From: Marinomonas ostreistagni
GTDB lineage: Bacteria; Pseudomonadota; Gammaproteobacteria; Pseudomonadales; Marinomonadaceae
Length of the DNA: 64,000 nucleotides
Assembly (NCBI RefSeq): GCF_016461785.1
Contig: NZ_JAEMUH010000007.1
Location: forward strand, 124,001 to 188,000
Reading direction: 5' to 3'
Of this stretch, positions 18,154-27,733 are shown piece after piece; position 1 is the stretch's first letter; each line of letters opens with the position of its first letter. A model generated the notes under the pieces. It saw nothing but the letters and a program-made list of their open reading frames with translations. It had not been told where the DNA came from and did not search any database. Made by a program: the position numbers and the translations under genes.

Positions 18154-19353
18154 TCAGCGTAGTAATTGATTCATATTCATAATTGGTAGCAGGATAGCCA
18201 TCACGATCATCATAACCACTCCCCCCATCACTAACAGCATCAGTGGCTCAAATAAAGTAAGAAAGTTTGCCATACGATGCTGGCTATATTCCATTTGCTG
18301 ACGAGCCGCTTTATCAAGCATTTTATCGAGCTCTCCAATACGCTCACCACCACTAATCAGTTGCAACATCATTGGTGGCACATATCGAATGTCAGCGAGA
18401 GACTTTGACAAAGAGGCACCTTCACGAACCTGTTTCTGGGCCATCAAAAAGCGTTGCTTTAATGCTAAGTTGTTAATCACTTTAGATGAAATATCCATCG
18501 CCAAAACAAGCGGTACACCACTTTTTGTTAACATTGCCAAAGTCGCGATATAGCGAGTAGTAGCTAATGTCCCAAGCCAACGTCCGAGGACTGGCATCGA
18601 CAGTACCATTTGATCTTGCCGCAGACACATTGTCTTACTGCGACGAGAGAGACGCAGCAACATAACGACAACACCTATCGCTAATAAGAACCAAATTCCC
18701 CAGTTAGACAAACCAAGACTGATGGCGATTAATACTTCTGTTAGAGAGGGTAGCTGAGCTTGTTGCCGCTCAAAGACAGACACAATGTCTGGCATAACAG
18801 ACCCCAATAAGAAGCTCACAATCCCTATCGCAACAATGGTTAACAACGTGGGATAAAGCAAAGCTGATTGTAGCTTTTGTTGTGTGGTTTGCTCTTGCTC
18901 TGAGTGTTCAGCCAGTTCTAAAAGTACGGTGGCTAATTTACCGGACTCTTCTCCCGCCTGAACACTCGCTTGAAATAGCATTGGAAATGCTTTGGGATAG
19001 GCGCCCAGAGCTTGAGCAAAAGAGTAACCTTCCAAGACACGAGCTCGAATAGCTAGCAGCATCGAACGAACTCGCCCTTTACTCGATTGCGAAGCCACGC
19101 CTGACAACGCTTCTTCAACGGGTACTCCCGCATCAATCAGTGTAGCGAGCTGACGAATCAATACCGCTCGAAGACGCACCGACACCCTGATTTGAAAGAA
19201 GTGTTTTGATCCAGATTTTGTGCGTCTAAGCTCCAAAAGCACTAACCCACGTTCACGCAGCATCTGTCGAGCATGGCGTTCGTTGTCAGCTTCTAAAATA
19301 CCTTTTCGTTTGCTTCCTGAATCATTGAGTGCCCGATATTCAAAGACTGCCAT
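18154..19353 (-). CDS. gspF: Type II secretion system inner-membrane platform protein F
   Basis: 399-residue polytopic platform protein with two homologous cytoplasmic domains and three membrane segments (near residues 168-190, 220-240 and 370-395). The N terminus AVFEYRALNDSGSKRKGILEADN and the repeat motif beginning FPMLFQASVQAGEESGKL are classic T2SF signatures. Start and gspE stop share a base (TAATG), indicating translational coupling. Confidence 0.95.
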   Translation of the reverse strand: MAVFEYRALNDSGSKRKGILEADNERHARQMLRERGLVLLELRRTKSGSKHFFQIRVSVRLRAVLIRQLATLIDAGVPVEEALSGVASQSSKGRVRSMLLAIRARVLEGYSFAQALGAYPKAFPMLFQASVQAGEESGKLATVLLELAEHSEQEQTTQQKLQSALLYPTLLTIVAIGIVSFLLGSVMPDIVSVFERQQAQLPSLTEVLIAISLGLSNWGIWFLLAIGVVVMLLRLSRRSKTMCLRQDQMVLSMPVLGRWLGTLATTRYIATLAMLTKSGVPLVLAMDISSKVINNLALKQRFLMAQKQVREGASLSKSLADIRYVPPMMLQLISGGERIGELDKMLDKAARQQMEYSQHRMANFLTLFEPLMLLVMGGVVMMIVMAILLPIMNMNQLLR

Positions 19354-20882
19354 TACACATCCTCATCCACCTTAGAAAAGGCCAAGGAAGAATCTGGAGA
19401 AGCCAAACTTGACGTCACTCGTAGAACTTCTTCAATTGAAGTAATGCCAAGGGCAACTTTTTGAAAACCATCGTTGCGCAGACTTGGACTGATCGGACGA
19501 ACATATTGTTCCATCTGATACTCTGACGCATTATCGTGAATAAGCTTTTGTAACACCGTATCCATTTCGATGATTTCATAAACACCTAAACGTCCACGGT
19601 AGCCCTGATGACAATGTTCACAGCCCGGCTCATAAGCTTGATAAATATGAGTAACCGAAGAGTCTATCTCGCTGAACCACTGTTGGTGACTTTGATCTAC
19701 TTCAAGAGAAGTCTTGCAATGCTCGCAGAGTCTACGCACTAAACGCTGAGCGACAATACCCACCAAAGAAGAAGATAATAAAAAAGGCTCAACACCCATA
19801 TCTTTTAAGCGTGTTACTGCTGATATGGCACTGTTCGTATGTAAAGTTGAAAGCACTAAGTGACCCGTTAAAGAGGCTTGCACCGCGATCTCGGCAGTTT
19901 CCAAATCACGTATCTCGCCAACCATAACAACGTCTGGATCTTGACGCAGGATCGCACGCAATCCTTTGGCAAATGTCATGCCCGCTTTAAGGTTTACCTG
20001 CGTTTGAGCAACGCCATCAATGTGATATTCAACTGGGTCCTCAACGGTCATGATATTACTACGACCATGATTTAAATGATTCAAGGCCGCATACAGAGAT
20101 GAAGTCTTACCAGAGCCTGTAGGTCCCGTAACTAATACAATTCCATTAGGTTTCTCTATCAAGGCAGACAATTTTTGTTGATCATGAGTATTCATCCCTA
20201 AATACCCAAAATCCATACGCGCCATGGACTTACTTAACAAACGCATGACCACTCTCTCACCATAAGTCGAAGGCAATGTGGAAACACGTACATCAGTATC
20301 TTGTCCTGATACACGAAGTAAAATTCGCCCATCTTGGGGTAAACGTTTTTCAGCGATGTCTAGCTTCGCCATCACTTTAATTCGAGAAATTAACATGGGA
20401 GCCAACACACGCTTCGGTGAGATCACTTCACGCAATAAACCGTCGACACGAAAGCGAATTTTCAGTTGCCGTTCGTATGTCTCAATATGAATATCCGAGG
20501 CGCCATCTTTTAGTGCTTCGCTTAATATGGCATTGATGAGCCGAATAACCGGGGCATCGCCATCACGCTCTAATAGGTCTTCATTCTCAGGAATGGCATC
20601 GACAATACTCTCTAAGTCAAATGCATCCAGATAGAAATCATCGTCTAACCCATTTACTTGGGCTAGGGTTTGTTGCCCTTCTTGCTGATAGAAGCGAACC
20701 ACTTGAGCCTCAAATTCTTGCTCAGATAAGGGCTTTAATTCAGGCATTTCTGGACATATACGAAACGCTTCATTCAATGCAGAAAGACTGGCTGTAGTTT
20801 TATGCGCTAATATCCATCCTACTTCTGATGGATACAATAACACGCCTGACTCTTTCACATAGGAATACGCTAAAGCTGACAA
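19353..20882 (-). CDS. gspE: Type II secretion system ATPase E
   Basis: 509-residue cytoplasmic ATPase that powers pseudopilus assembly. N-terminal GspL-binding domain with LAYSYVKESGVLL, then the ATPase core: Walker A GPTGSGKT at 253-260, Asp box, Walker B-like VVMVGEIRDLETAEIA at about 318-333, and a His box. The zinc-binding CM domain has paired CxxC at 386/389 and 421/424. The start is TTG at 20882, lying directly after the pqiC TAA stop (TAATTG); N-terminal alignment to the family favours this start over any downstream ATG. Translation is therefore probably coupled to pqiC, an unexpected partner for gspE. Confidence 0.95.
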   Translation of the reverse strand: MSALAYSYVKESGVLLYPSEVGWILAHKTTASLSALNEAFRICPEMPELKPLSEQEFEAQVVRFYQQEGQQTLAQVNGLDDDFYLDAFDLESIVDAIPENEDLLERDGDAPVIRLINAILSEALKDGASDIHIETYERQLKIRFRVDGLLREVISPKRVLAPMLISRIKVMAKLDIAEKRLPQDGRILLRVSGQDTDVRVSTLPSTYGERVVMRLLSKSMARMDFGYLGMNTHDQQKLSALIEKPNGIVLVTGPTGSGKTSSLYAALNHLNHGRSNIMTVEDPVEYHIDGVAQTQVNLKAGMTFAKGLRAILRQDPDVVMVGEIRDLETAEIAVQASLTGHLVLSTLHTNSAISAVTRLKDMGVEPFLLSSSLVGIVAQRLVRRLCEHCKTSLEVDQSHQQWFSEIDSSVTHIYQAYEPGCEHCHQGYRGRLGVYEIIEMDTVLQKLIHDNASEYQMEQYVRPISPSLRNDGFQKVALGITSIEEVLRVTSSLASPDSSLAFSKVDEDV

Positions 20883-21464
20883 TTAACTGCCCACATTCAA
20901 ATGATGTTCTGCCAATACCTCAGCATTTTTATTAATGCTTGCTGCAATCTTTTCACTTAAAGACTTTAAGGTTGCTGACATGATCGAGACCGCGTACTCA
21001 TAACCAGAATTGTTCAGAGGATGGCGCAAAGCAAAGTGATCTTTCAGCGTCACTCTCCCTTGCTCATCAAAAACTGAAAAATCACCTGAAAGAATCACTG
21101 AGTCTTGATCAATTATATGAAAGTAGTCGACGTTTAAGTCCAGCTGAAAGGAAGCATCTTGTAAATTTCCAGCTGCTGATAAATTGTTCTCAAGCGCCTT
21201 TTTAATGCCCACCTGAAGCGGCTCAGCCCAGAGATTGTTTGCCGAAAAAAATAGCTCATGATCAGAAACTTGCAGCACGATATTAGAACTTTGCAAGTAT
21301 TCAGATAAAATGACCGAACGTACAGTCAAAGGTACTTGATTCAAAGCACTCGCAGACAGATGTGCGGGAGCCCCATTCAGTACATAGTATTTTGGAGGCT
21401 GTAACGTCTGTGAAGAACACCCTGCTAAAATCGCGATACCAATCAAAACTAATAACACTCTCAT
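20883..21464 (-). CDS. pqiC: PqiC-type outer-membrane lipoprotein (ABC-type transport auxiliary)
   Basis: 193 residues with a lipoprotein signal (MRVLLVLIGIAILAGCSS, lipobox Cys at 16) and the DUF330/PqiC fold sequence PPKYYVLNG. PqiC anchors the PqiB tunnel to the outer membrane in the Pqi lipid-transport system. Its ATG overlaps the pqiB stop by four bases, and its stop abuts the TTG of gspE. No inner-membrane ATPase gene is nearby, as in other pqi operons. Confidence 0.9.
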   Translation of the reverse strand: MRVLLVLIGIAILAGCSSQTLQPPKYYVLNGAPAHLSASALNQVPLTVRSVILSEYLQSSNIVLQVSDHELFFSANNLWAEPLQVGIKKALENNLSAAGNLQDASFQLDLNVDYFHIIDQDSVILSGDFSVFDEQGRVTLKDHFALRHPLNNSGYEYAVSIMSATLKSLSEKIAASINKNAEVLAEHHLNVGS

Positions 21465-23122
21465 CGCTTCGCTCCTCTTGGTTCAATATCTGGAGCGACT
21501 TGGCTCTTGAAGATCAAGCTATTTGGTGAAGTGTTCATTTTTTGAAGCAATGGAGTAAGCTCTCTCATAGCATTTTGAATTTCAACCATAGTCTGATTTA
21601 TCGATGACACTCCGTTATCCTCGGTCGCAAACTTCGCAAGTAGTTCATTTAAATTCCCTAACGTCTCGTTCATTTGTGCCATATCGAACTCAGTTAACTT
21701 AGAGCTGATTGAGGCACTAGCATCATTGAATGCGTTCGCACTTTTGGAAAGGTCTTGCAGTAAAACCCTCAAATCCTGAGCCACACCTTGCAGCGGCAAA
21801 TCATTGATCTTATCTAAGGTTGTGCTTAATTGATCTGTAAACTGTACAATCTCATCTGGTACAGCAGGAATCACGGGGTAACCAGAAACATAGGCAATTT
21901 TAGAGCCTTTGGCTTTATCGTCATGTTTCAAGTCGACAAATACCGCCCCCGTCAATAAGCTGCCTGTTTTTAGGGAAGCCTTTAGACCATTCTTTAACCA
22001 TAGTTCAAACTGCTGGGTAACAAAGTTTCGTCCAGCTGTATCATCCGTTAAATTTGCACGCCCCGGTTGAATAGATATGAGCACGGGTATTTTATATGAG
22101 TCTGCATCCACTTCTAATTTGTGATCATCAAGCTTGATATTGATTTTTTCCACTTGGCCAATTTGTAATCCTCGATATTCTACTGGAGCACCTTCTTTAA
22201 GGCCGCGAACAGAACTTTCAATTAAAACCAAAAAGTAAACCTTCTCAACAAATCGGTGAGACATGGCACTTTTGTAAGAAGGATAAATCTGAAAAACCTT
22301 ATCATGATTGAATTCATGGCTAGGAGGCATACCTTCAGGTTCGTCAAAGGTAATACCGCCTGCTAATAAAGACTCGAAATTAGGCGTCGAAACGCCTACA
22401 CCATCAGCACCAAGCTCCAGTTCTAAACCGCTCGTATTCCAAAAACGCGTATTTGAGGTCACTAACTGGTCAAATGGCGCTTCTATAAAAGCACTGTAGC
22501 GAGCTACGCGTTTTTCTAGGTCATACTCAACGGTTTCAATACGCCCGACAGCTAAACCACGGTACACAACTTGATCTCCAACCTTAGCAGTAAATGACTT
22601 CTCACTATTTAAAAAGACGCGTATTCCAGGAGTCCCAATCGGAGTCACTGGGGGATCATTTAACGCTATGAAGCGTCGTGATGTTTCTGCTCGAATGCCT
22701 GGTGCCATATCGATATATGAACCAGAGAGTAAAGTCTGCAACCCAGAAATCCCTTCCAGAGAGATACGTGGTGAAACGACCCAAAAGCGTGAATCAGAGC
22801 GCAAAAACTGTTCAGCTTTTTTATCCATAGAGGCGGTCACTAAAACCCCTGTTGAATCATCTTTAAGTTCAATCGTTTCAACATGTCCAATGACTACATC
22901 ACGAATTTTAATCTGAGTTTTTCCTGCTTCTAATCCTGAAGCGGTTTCAAACTCTATTTCAATTTCAAGACCTTTCTTGCTGAGCTCTTGATAAACAAAC
23001 CAAGCGCTAATTAGCAGAGTAATAAGCGGAATTATCCAAATTTTGGATATCCCTTTATTTGATTTAATCACTGCGGGTGAAACCGTTTTATCATCCTTTG
23101 AACTCACTAGCGATTCACTCAT
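21461..23122 (-). CDS. pqiB: MCE-domain protein PqiB
   Basis: 553 residues, close to the E. coli length (546). One N-terminal membrane helix (IWIIPLITLLISAWFVYQEL) is followed by three MCE/MlaD domains (about 45-135, 160-265 and 285-400, each with a G-x-V-x-Y/I-R-G type turn, e.g. QVVYRGLAVGRIE) and a C-terminal helical region that in PqiB forms a needle across the periplasm. It probably carries phospholipids between inner and outer membranes. It starts one base after pqiA ends. Confidence 0.94.
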   Translation of the reverse strand: MSESLVSSKDDKTVSPAVIKSNKGISKIWIIPLITLLISAWFVYQELSKKGLEIEIEFETASGLEAGKTQIKIRDVVIGHVETIELKDDSTGVLVTASMDKKAEQFLRSDSRFWVVSPRISLEGISGLQTLLSGSYIDMAPGIRAETSRRFIALNDPPVTPIGTPGIRVFLNSEKSFTAKVGDQVVYRGLAVGRIETVEYDLEKRVARYSAFIEAPFDQLVTSNTRFWNTSGLELELGADGVGVSTPNFESLLAGGITFDEPEGMPPSHEFNHDKVFQIYPSYKSAMSHRFVEKVYFLVLIESSVRGLKEGAPVEYRGLQIGQVEKINIKLDDHKLEVDADSYKIPVLISIQPGRANLTDDTAGRNFVTQQFELWLKNGLKASLKTGSLLTGAVFVDLKHDDKAKGSKIAYVSGYPVIPAVPDEIVQFTDQLSTTLDKINDLPLQGVAQDLRVLLQDLSKSANAFNDASASISSKLTEFDMAQMNETLGNLNELLAKFATEDNGVSSINQTMVEIQNAMRELTPLLQKMNTSPNSLIFKSQVAPDIEPRGAKR

Positions 23123-23123
23123 C

Positions 23124-24257
23124 TTAGTGCTTATGCTCCCAAATCATTCTGCTATCAAATGACATTGCTGCTAACATCGTCAAGACCACCACTGCACAAA
23201 AAGCTATAACAGCTGACCCAGGATAGACGCTCATCGTACTGCCTAATTGGACTAATCCAGCTAAAATGGCTACCACAAAAACATCTATCATAGACCAGCG
23301 CCCCATAATTTCGGTAATACGATACAAGATGTAGCGTTGTTTAATACTGGCTTTACTCTTCGTTTGCACAGAGTAATTCAAATAGCCAATTGCCAACATT
23401 TTAAAGACAGGAACCAAAATACTGGCAACGAAAATTACCGTGGCGATGAAATATGAACCGTGATCCCAAAGGGTAATGACACCACCCACAATCGTAGAGG
23501 GCGAATCCGCTCCGAGAAACCGCGTGGTCATAATGGGTAACAAGTTTGCAGGGAGATACAGTAGCACTGCTGTCAACAACAGAGCCCAAGTCCACTGCAC
23601 TCGCTTCCTAGTATCTGTTTCTAACTCTTGCAGACTTTCGTCTTTCGTCAACTCTAGCTCGACTTGATAGCGATCTAGATACATAAGAGTAAGGATATAC
23701 AAAACCATAAAACCAATATAAAAGTAAAAACCTAGACCGAAGGTAACCTCTGCCATCGCCGTGATTTTTACCATACTCACCAACACACCGACCATAAACA
23801 CTTCGGGCATGCACCAAACAATAAAATTAAAGCAAAGAGAAATTTGCGCTTGCGTCGCCCGAAGACCAATCCCCAGTTTTATCGAAATCATCCAAGCACA
23901 CAGTAGGACTAAAACCACGGCAGGTAAGAGAATGCATACAAACAATATAACACCAGCAAGCCCTAAATAACTTTGGTTGATCAATGTCTCAACCTCTGTC
24001 ACTAAACTGATAGAAGTTTCGAGACCATTTGTCGCAAATGACAAGAAATCTGCTGAGATAGAAAGCACTAGCAGAATTAGACCTGACATGCTTAATGCCA
24101 ACACTTTATCCACCCAGTTATGCTTAAGCCTTGTAAGCTTATGACCGCAGCGAGAACAGTAGGCGGTTTGATTAGGTGCGAGTGTGGGAACTTGAGTTTT
24201 AAGTCCACACCCCTTACAAGCAATGATACGCCCGCCTTCAGAACTGGAAGATTCCAT
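23124..24257 (-). CDS. pqiA: PqiA-type inner-membrane protein
   Basis: 377 residues. An N-terminal zinc-ribbon (CKGCG at 14-18 and CSRCG at 34-38) is followed by two repeats of four membrane helices, as in PqiA. The second zinc-ribbon that normally precedes the second repeat is missing: the linker (LTKDESLQELETDTRKR) has no cysteines, and the protein is about 40 residues shorter than E. coli PqiA. It works with PqiB and PqiC in membrane lipid homeostasis. GGATAC about 7 bases before the ATG. It is preceded only about 35 bases upstream by the terminator of the barrel gene. Confidence 0.92.
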   Translation of the reverse strand: MESSSSEGGRIIACKGCGLKTQVPTLAPNQTAYCSRCGHKLTRLKHNWVDKVLALSMSGLILLVLSISADFLSFATNGLETSISLVTEVETLINQSYLGLAGVILFVCILLPAVVLVLLCAWMISIKLGIGLRATQAQISLCFNFIVWCMPEVFMVGVLVSMVKITAMAEVTFGLGFYFYIGFMVLYILTLMYLDRYQVELELTKDESLQELETDTRKRVQWTWALLLTAVLLYLPANLLPIMTTRFLGADSPSTIVGGVITLWDHGSYFIATVIFVASILVPVFKMLAIGYLNYSVQTKSKASIKQRYILYRITEIMGRWSMIDVFVVAILAGLVQLGSTMSVYPGSAVIAFCAVVVLTMLAAMSFDSRMIWEHKH

Positions 24258-24292
24258 CTACTATGTATCCCGTACTCTAACCACTAAAAATA

Positions 24293-24322
24293 AAAAACGC
24301 GCTACTGTTATAGCGCGTTTTT
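24293..24322 (-). terminator. Strong terminator downstream of the outer-membrane barrel gene
   Basis: Perfect 12-bp arms AAAAACGCGCTA/TAGCGCGTTTTT with a 6-base loop, 36 bases after the barrel gene stop, and the minus-strand product runs on into T-rich sequence. It separates the barrel gene from pqiA, so the pqiABC-gspE-M run needs its own promoter or read-through. Confidence 0.8.
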
Positions 24323-24358
24323 AAGTTGCCCCACAATCTTTAAGATCAAAGTGCCCCG

Positions 24359-25663
24359 TTAGAATGCACTTTCAATGCCTGCACTGAAGTACAAGCTACG
24401 AGGCTGCTCATCACCATCAATCTCGACTTTGTCTAAGCCATATGCCAAATCAAGGTTTAAGCGTTTAAATAAAGTGGCACCAAACATGGCATAACTCAAT
24501 TCAGATCCCGCCATATTTTTCTTATACCCCACTCGTACAGCGGGAATAAAAGAGCTACTACTGTAGTATGCACTTGATAGAGTGGCCCATTGATAGTCAT
24601 CCCCCACTAAGTCAGCGACTTCATTTAATTCATAGCTTGCAGCCAGCGAAAGCTGACGATCAAATACAAAGGTGGAGGCTTCTAAAGCGAATTGACGCTC
24701 CATTGTATAATCTTCTTTCAACTCAATATCACCGGCACTTGCGAATGCTAACGCCGCTTCACAGCTCTGCTGGTTTAAAGGGGTGGCGGAGGTGCAATCA
24801 CTGGGAAGCTCACCATATGCAAACGAAGGCTCATTGAGGTTCGTGCCTTGAATCCCAATTTGATAATGGTCGGCAGCCCAAATCGCACCGAGATCAAGGC
24901 CAAAACCGGTCGTTGTTTCTTGTTGATCAGAAAAGGCATCAGAGAATGCGTCTTCTGTATCCTCATCAGAGGATTCCAAATGCAATAGTGCTTTACCTAA
25001 TGTAACACTATGAAAATTTAGTTTTGTACCCAGAACCAAGGTTCCAGAATCACTATTAAACACCTCGCTCGAATAACCTAATCCAATGTTTAGATCAACG
25101 CCTGCTTTTGCGTAGAGTGAGGAGTTTGTCTCCAAAGCATAATTTCCAGAATCATCAATCACGACATCAATATCATCATCTAGAAAATTACCTTTTGCGA
25201 TCGACGAGACTGACACATCCAGCATAAATGTATTACCGTTATTGGCTTTGTAGATAACCGGAAAAATTGGTACTGGCATGCCTAACATAACTTTTAGATT
25301 GGCATCTTGGCCCATTTGCGCAATGAGGTCATTAGCTTGATTCTGAATCTCAAGAGCTTGAGTCACAGTGGTAACTTCTTGGTCTAAAAGATCATCTAAC
25401 TCATCAATTTTATCTTCAAGTGAATCTACTTCCCCCACTTCATAACCTACACTGACTGGCCCTAGTATTCCTGTACGAAAACTATCTCCTTCATCACTGT
25501 TGACCATGAAGTAAGGCGCAGCTGGGTTGCTGAGAGAAGTCATTAAGGATGCTGGGTTGGCACTTGAACCTAAGGTAAAACTTGATCCTAATGATTGAGA
25601 AGCTTGAACAGTGGCAGAAAAGCCTAAAACAAGACCACCTGCTAAAAGAAGTTTTTGTTTCAT
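24359..25663 (-). CDS. Outer-membrane beta-barrel protein, TraF_2 family (often labelled conjugal transfer protein TraF)
   Basis: 434 residues with a Sec signal (KQKLLLAGGLVLGFSATVQA), alternating strands with many aromatic girdle residues and a C-terminal phenylalanine (IESAF), the BAM signal of outer-membrane barrels. An insert around residues 80-115 (LEDKIDELDDLLDQ...) is predicted coiled-coil. The family carries the name TraF from one annotation, but there are no conjugation genes here. It sits between gspD and pqiA, flanked by a 158-base gap upstream and a strong terminator downstream. A role in lipid or fatty-acid passage (FadL-like fold) is possible but unproven. AGGGTGA precedes the ATG. 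Confidence 0.8.
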   Translation of the reverse strand: MKQKLLLAGGLVLGFSATVQASQSLGSSFTLGSSANPASLMTSLSNPAAPYFMVNSDEGDSFRTGILGPVSVGYEVGEVDSLEDKIDELDDLLDQEVTTVTQALEIQNQANDLIAQMGQDANLKVMLGMPVPIFPVIYKANNGNTFMLDVSVSSIAKGNFLDDDIDVVIDDSGNYALETNSSLYAKAGVDLNIGLGYSSEVFNSDSGTLVLGTKLNFHSVTLGKALLHLESSDEDTEDAFSDAFSDQQETTTGFGLDLGAIWAADHYQIGIQGTNLNEPSFAYGELPSDCTSATPLNQQSCEAALAFASAGDIELKEDYTMERQFALEASTFVFDRQLSLAASYELNEVADLVGDDYQWATLSSAYYSSSSFIPAVRVGYKKNMAGSELSYAMFGATLFKRLNLDLAYGLDKVEIDGDEQPRSLYFSAGIESAF

Positions 25664-25821
25664 AAGATCACCCTAAGTTAAATGATTGATAAGTCAGTCA
25701 CAGGGAATGACGAATTTTTATAGCCCTTAAATATCAATATTATGCAAAATCTGTACAAGGCAAAGTCAAATACAGTATTTGTTTGCCACTTTTACACAGT
25801 TACATGAGATTAAGCATAGTT

Positions 25822-27720
25822 CTAATTATTAGAGTCCTTCGGTATTGCAAAAGGGTTGTCAAAGCGATCTGCTAGATTCTCCGCACGTTTAAATGGGAAA
25901 TCTTGTGACAACTCAATACTTCGAAACGCCTTGAACTTCGCATCTGTGACCTCGTCTACCTGCTGCTGCGACCGCAAAATGGTAGGACGAATAAAGACAA
26001 GTAGGTTTTTCTTTTGGGCTTCATGAGAAGTGCTTCTAAACAAACCACCAATCACAGGTAAATCACCAAGCAAAGGCACTTTTTGTTGTACCTCTACTAG
26101 ATTATCTTCTATTAGCCCACCAAGTACGATTGTACGACGGTTCCCTGCGATCACCGTCGTAGAGATTTCTCTCTTAGTGGTAATGGTCCCCAATGAGCTT
26201 GGCTCAGCTGAAGCTGCCTCAACTATTTGCAACACCTCCATGCGTACATCATCCCCAGCATTAATGTGTGGCGTGACCTCAAGGGTTAAACCGATATCTT
26301 CCCGAGTAGTGGTAACAAAAGCATTACTACTGCTGTCTGCATACCCTCCCGTCTGAAATGGGCGGGTTTCACCCACTAAAATTTTTGATGTTTGATTATC
26401 AAGTGTCATAATTTTCGGTGTAGAGAGCAAATTCGCATTAGCATTACTTTCAATTGCTTGCAAAATACCAGCGAGATTTAGGTCACCATTACTGTTAAAG
26501 CGAATGCCCGCCGCAGTCAGACCGTTACTTAAGGACGGCTGTCCAGTTGAAATCCCTGTTGCAATTTCTGTCAAGCTACTGCCTGCTGCCGTAAAGTTAG
26601 TACCAAAAACAGGCGCTGAAGAGTCTGAAAGATCGCCAAATAACCACTGAAAGCCAAATGCTTCCGCATCGTCCATCGTAACTTCAGCAATAATCGCTTC
26701 GACTAGCACCTGAGCTCTTGGTACATCCAATTCCCCCAAGACGGTCTGAATATCAATCATAACAGCAGGTTCTGCTCTTACGACTAGTGCGTTTAAATCC
26801 TCATCCGCTTTCACAAATGCAGACTGTGCCGAAGGAACATTATTGTCTGCATCATAAGATCCAACTAAGCCACTGATTAATTCTGCTGTTTTAGGCGCAT
26901 CCGCATAACGAAGAGGAATGACGGCCAAGCGGCTGGAAACCTTAGACGGCACATCTAAGTCATCAATCAACAATTCTAACGCCTCAACTTCCTCGTTCTC
27001 ACCTTTTAAAATGATACGATTTGTTCGTTCGTCTGCTATGACCCTAGTCTTCGACAAACTGGCTGATACTGAATTAGAAACTGCTTGAGAGCCTTCGCCT
27101 TGCATGATTTTCAAAAGCTCTAAAAGGTCACCTGCCCAAGCGTGCTGCAAGGTTACAATTTTGACCACACCTTTATTTGAATTGTCTAAACGAGCGATCA
27201 GCGACTCCAACTCGTTAATGTTTTCTGCATGATCACTAATAATCAAAGCATTCACACTATCGACAGCCGCAAGATGACCATACTGAGGGATTAGTGGTCG
27301 CAATATCGGCACGAGCTCTGATGCTTGAGCTTGTTTTACCGGTACCATCCGGGTGACTAACAAGCCTCCAGCTGCTACACCATCTGAGTCAAAATCAACG
27401 CCACTTTGTTTAGCAATATTTTGCGGAACGATTTTAATGCCATCCGCCGTTTCGAGTGCAGCATAACCATGAACCGTCAGTACTGAGAGCAATAAGTGAT
27501 ATACAGCCTCTTCTGTCAGCGTTTGTTGCGAAACAACATTAACCTTACCTTTAACTCTTGGGTCGACAATAAAGCTTTTCCCTGTCATTTTGGCAACTTG
27601 CTGAATAAACACGTTGATATCTGCTTGCTGCAAATTGACTTTCCAAGTTTCTGCTAAGCTAGACGTAGCGCATGCAAAAAAACATAGAACGCTAATTAGG
27701 CACTTTCTGAGCAACAGCAT
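25822..27720 (-). CDS. gspD: Type II secretion system secretin D
   Basis: 632 residues with a Sec signal (MLLLRKCLISVLCFFACATSSLA). Domain N0 (KVNLQQADINVFIQQVAKMTGKSFIVDPRVKGKV) is followed by N1-N3 repeats and the secretin core, which includes VPRAQVLVEAIIAEV, LLSTPKIMTLDNQ and VPLLGDLPVIGGLFRS. It forms the outer-membrane pore through which folded exoproteins leave. It follows gspC by 13 bases. No pilotin (gspS) gene is visible in the window. Confidence 0.96.
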   Translation of the reverse strand: MLLLRKCLISVLCFFACATSSLAETWKVNLQQADINVFIQQVAKMTGKSFIVDPRVKGKVNVVSQQTLTEEAVYHLLLSVLTVHGYAALETADGIKIVPQNIAKQSGVDFDSDGVAAGGLLVTRMVPVKQAQASELVPILRPLIPQYGHLAAVDSVNALIISDHAENINELESLIARLDNSNKGVVKIVTLQHAWAGDLLELLKIMQGEGSQAVSNSVSASLSKTRVIADERTNRIILKGENEEVEALELLIDDLDVPSKVSSRLAVIPLRYADAPKTAELISGLVGSYDADNNVPSAQSAFVKADEDLNALVVRAEPAVMIDIQTVLGELDVPRAQVLVEAIIAEVTMDDAEAFGFQWLFGDLSDSSAPVFGTNFTAAGSSLTEIATGISTGQPSLSNGLTAAGIRFNSNGDLNLAGILQAIESNANANLLSTPKIMTLDNQTSKILVGETRPFQTGGYADSSSNAFVTTTREDIGLTLEVTPHINAGDDVRMEVLQIVEAASAEPSSLGTITTKREISTTVIAGNRRTIVLGGLIEDNLVEVQQKVPLLGDLPVIGGLFRSTSHEAQKKNLLVFIRPTILRSQQQVDEVTDAKFKAFRSIELSQDFPFKRAENLADRFDNPFAIPKDSNN

Positions 27721-27733
27721 GGAAAGGTATCCT

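Noticed and set aside
24359..25663. Evidence for a conjugative element from the TraF name
   Set aside because: No relaxase, coupling protein, other tra genes or integration sites are nearby; the family name is historical.
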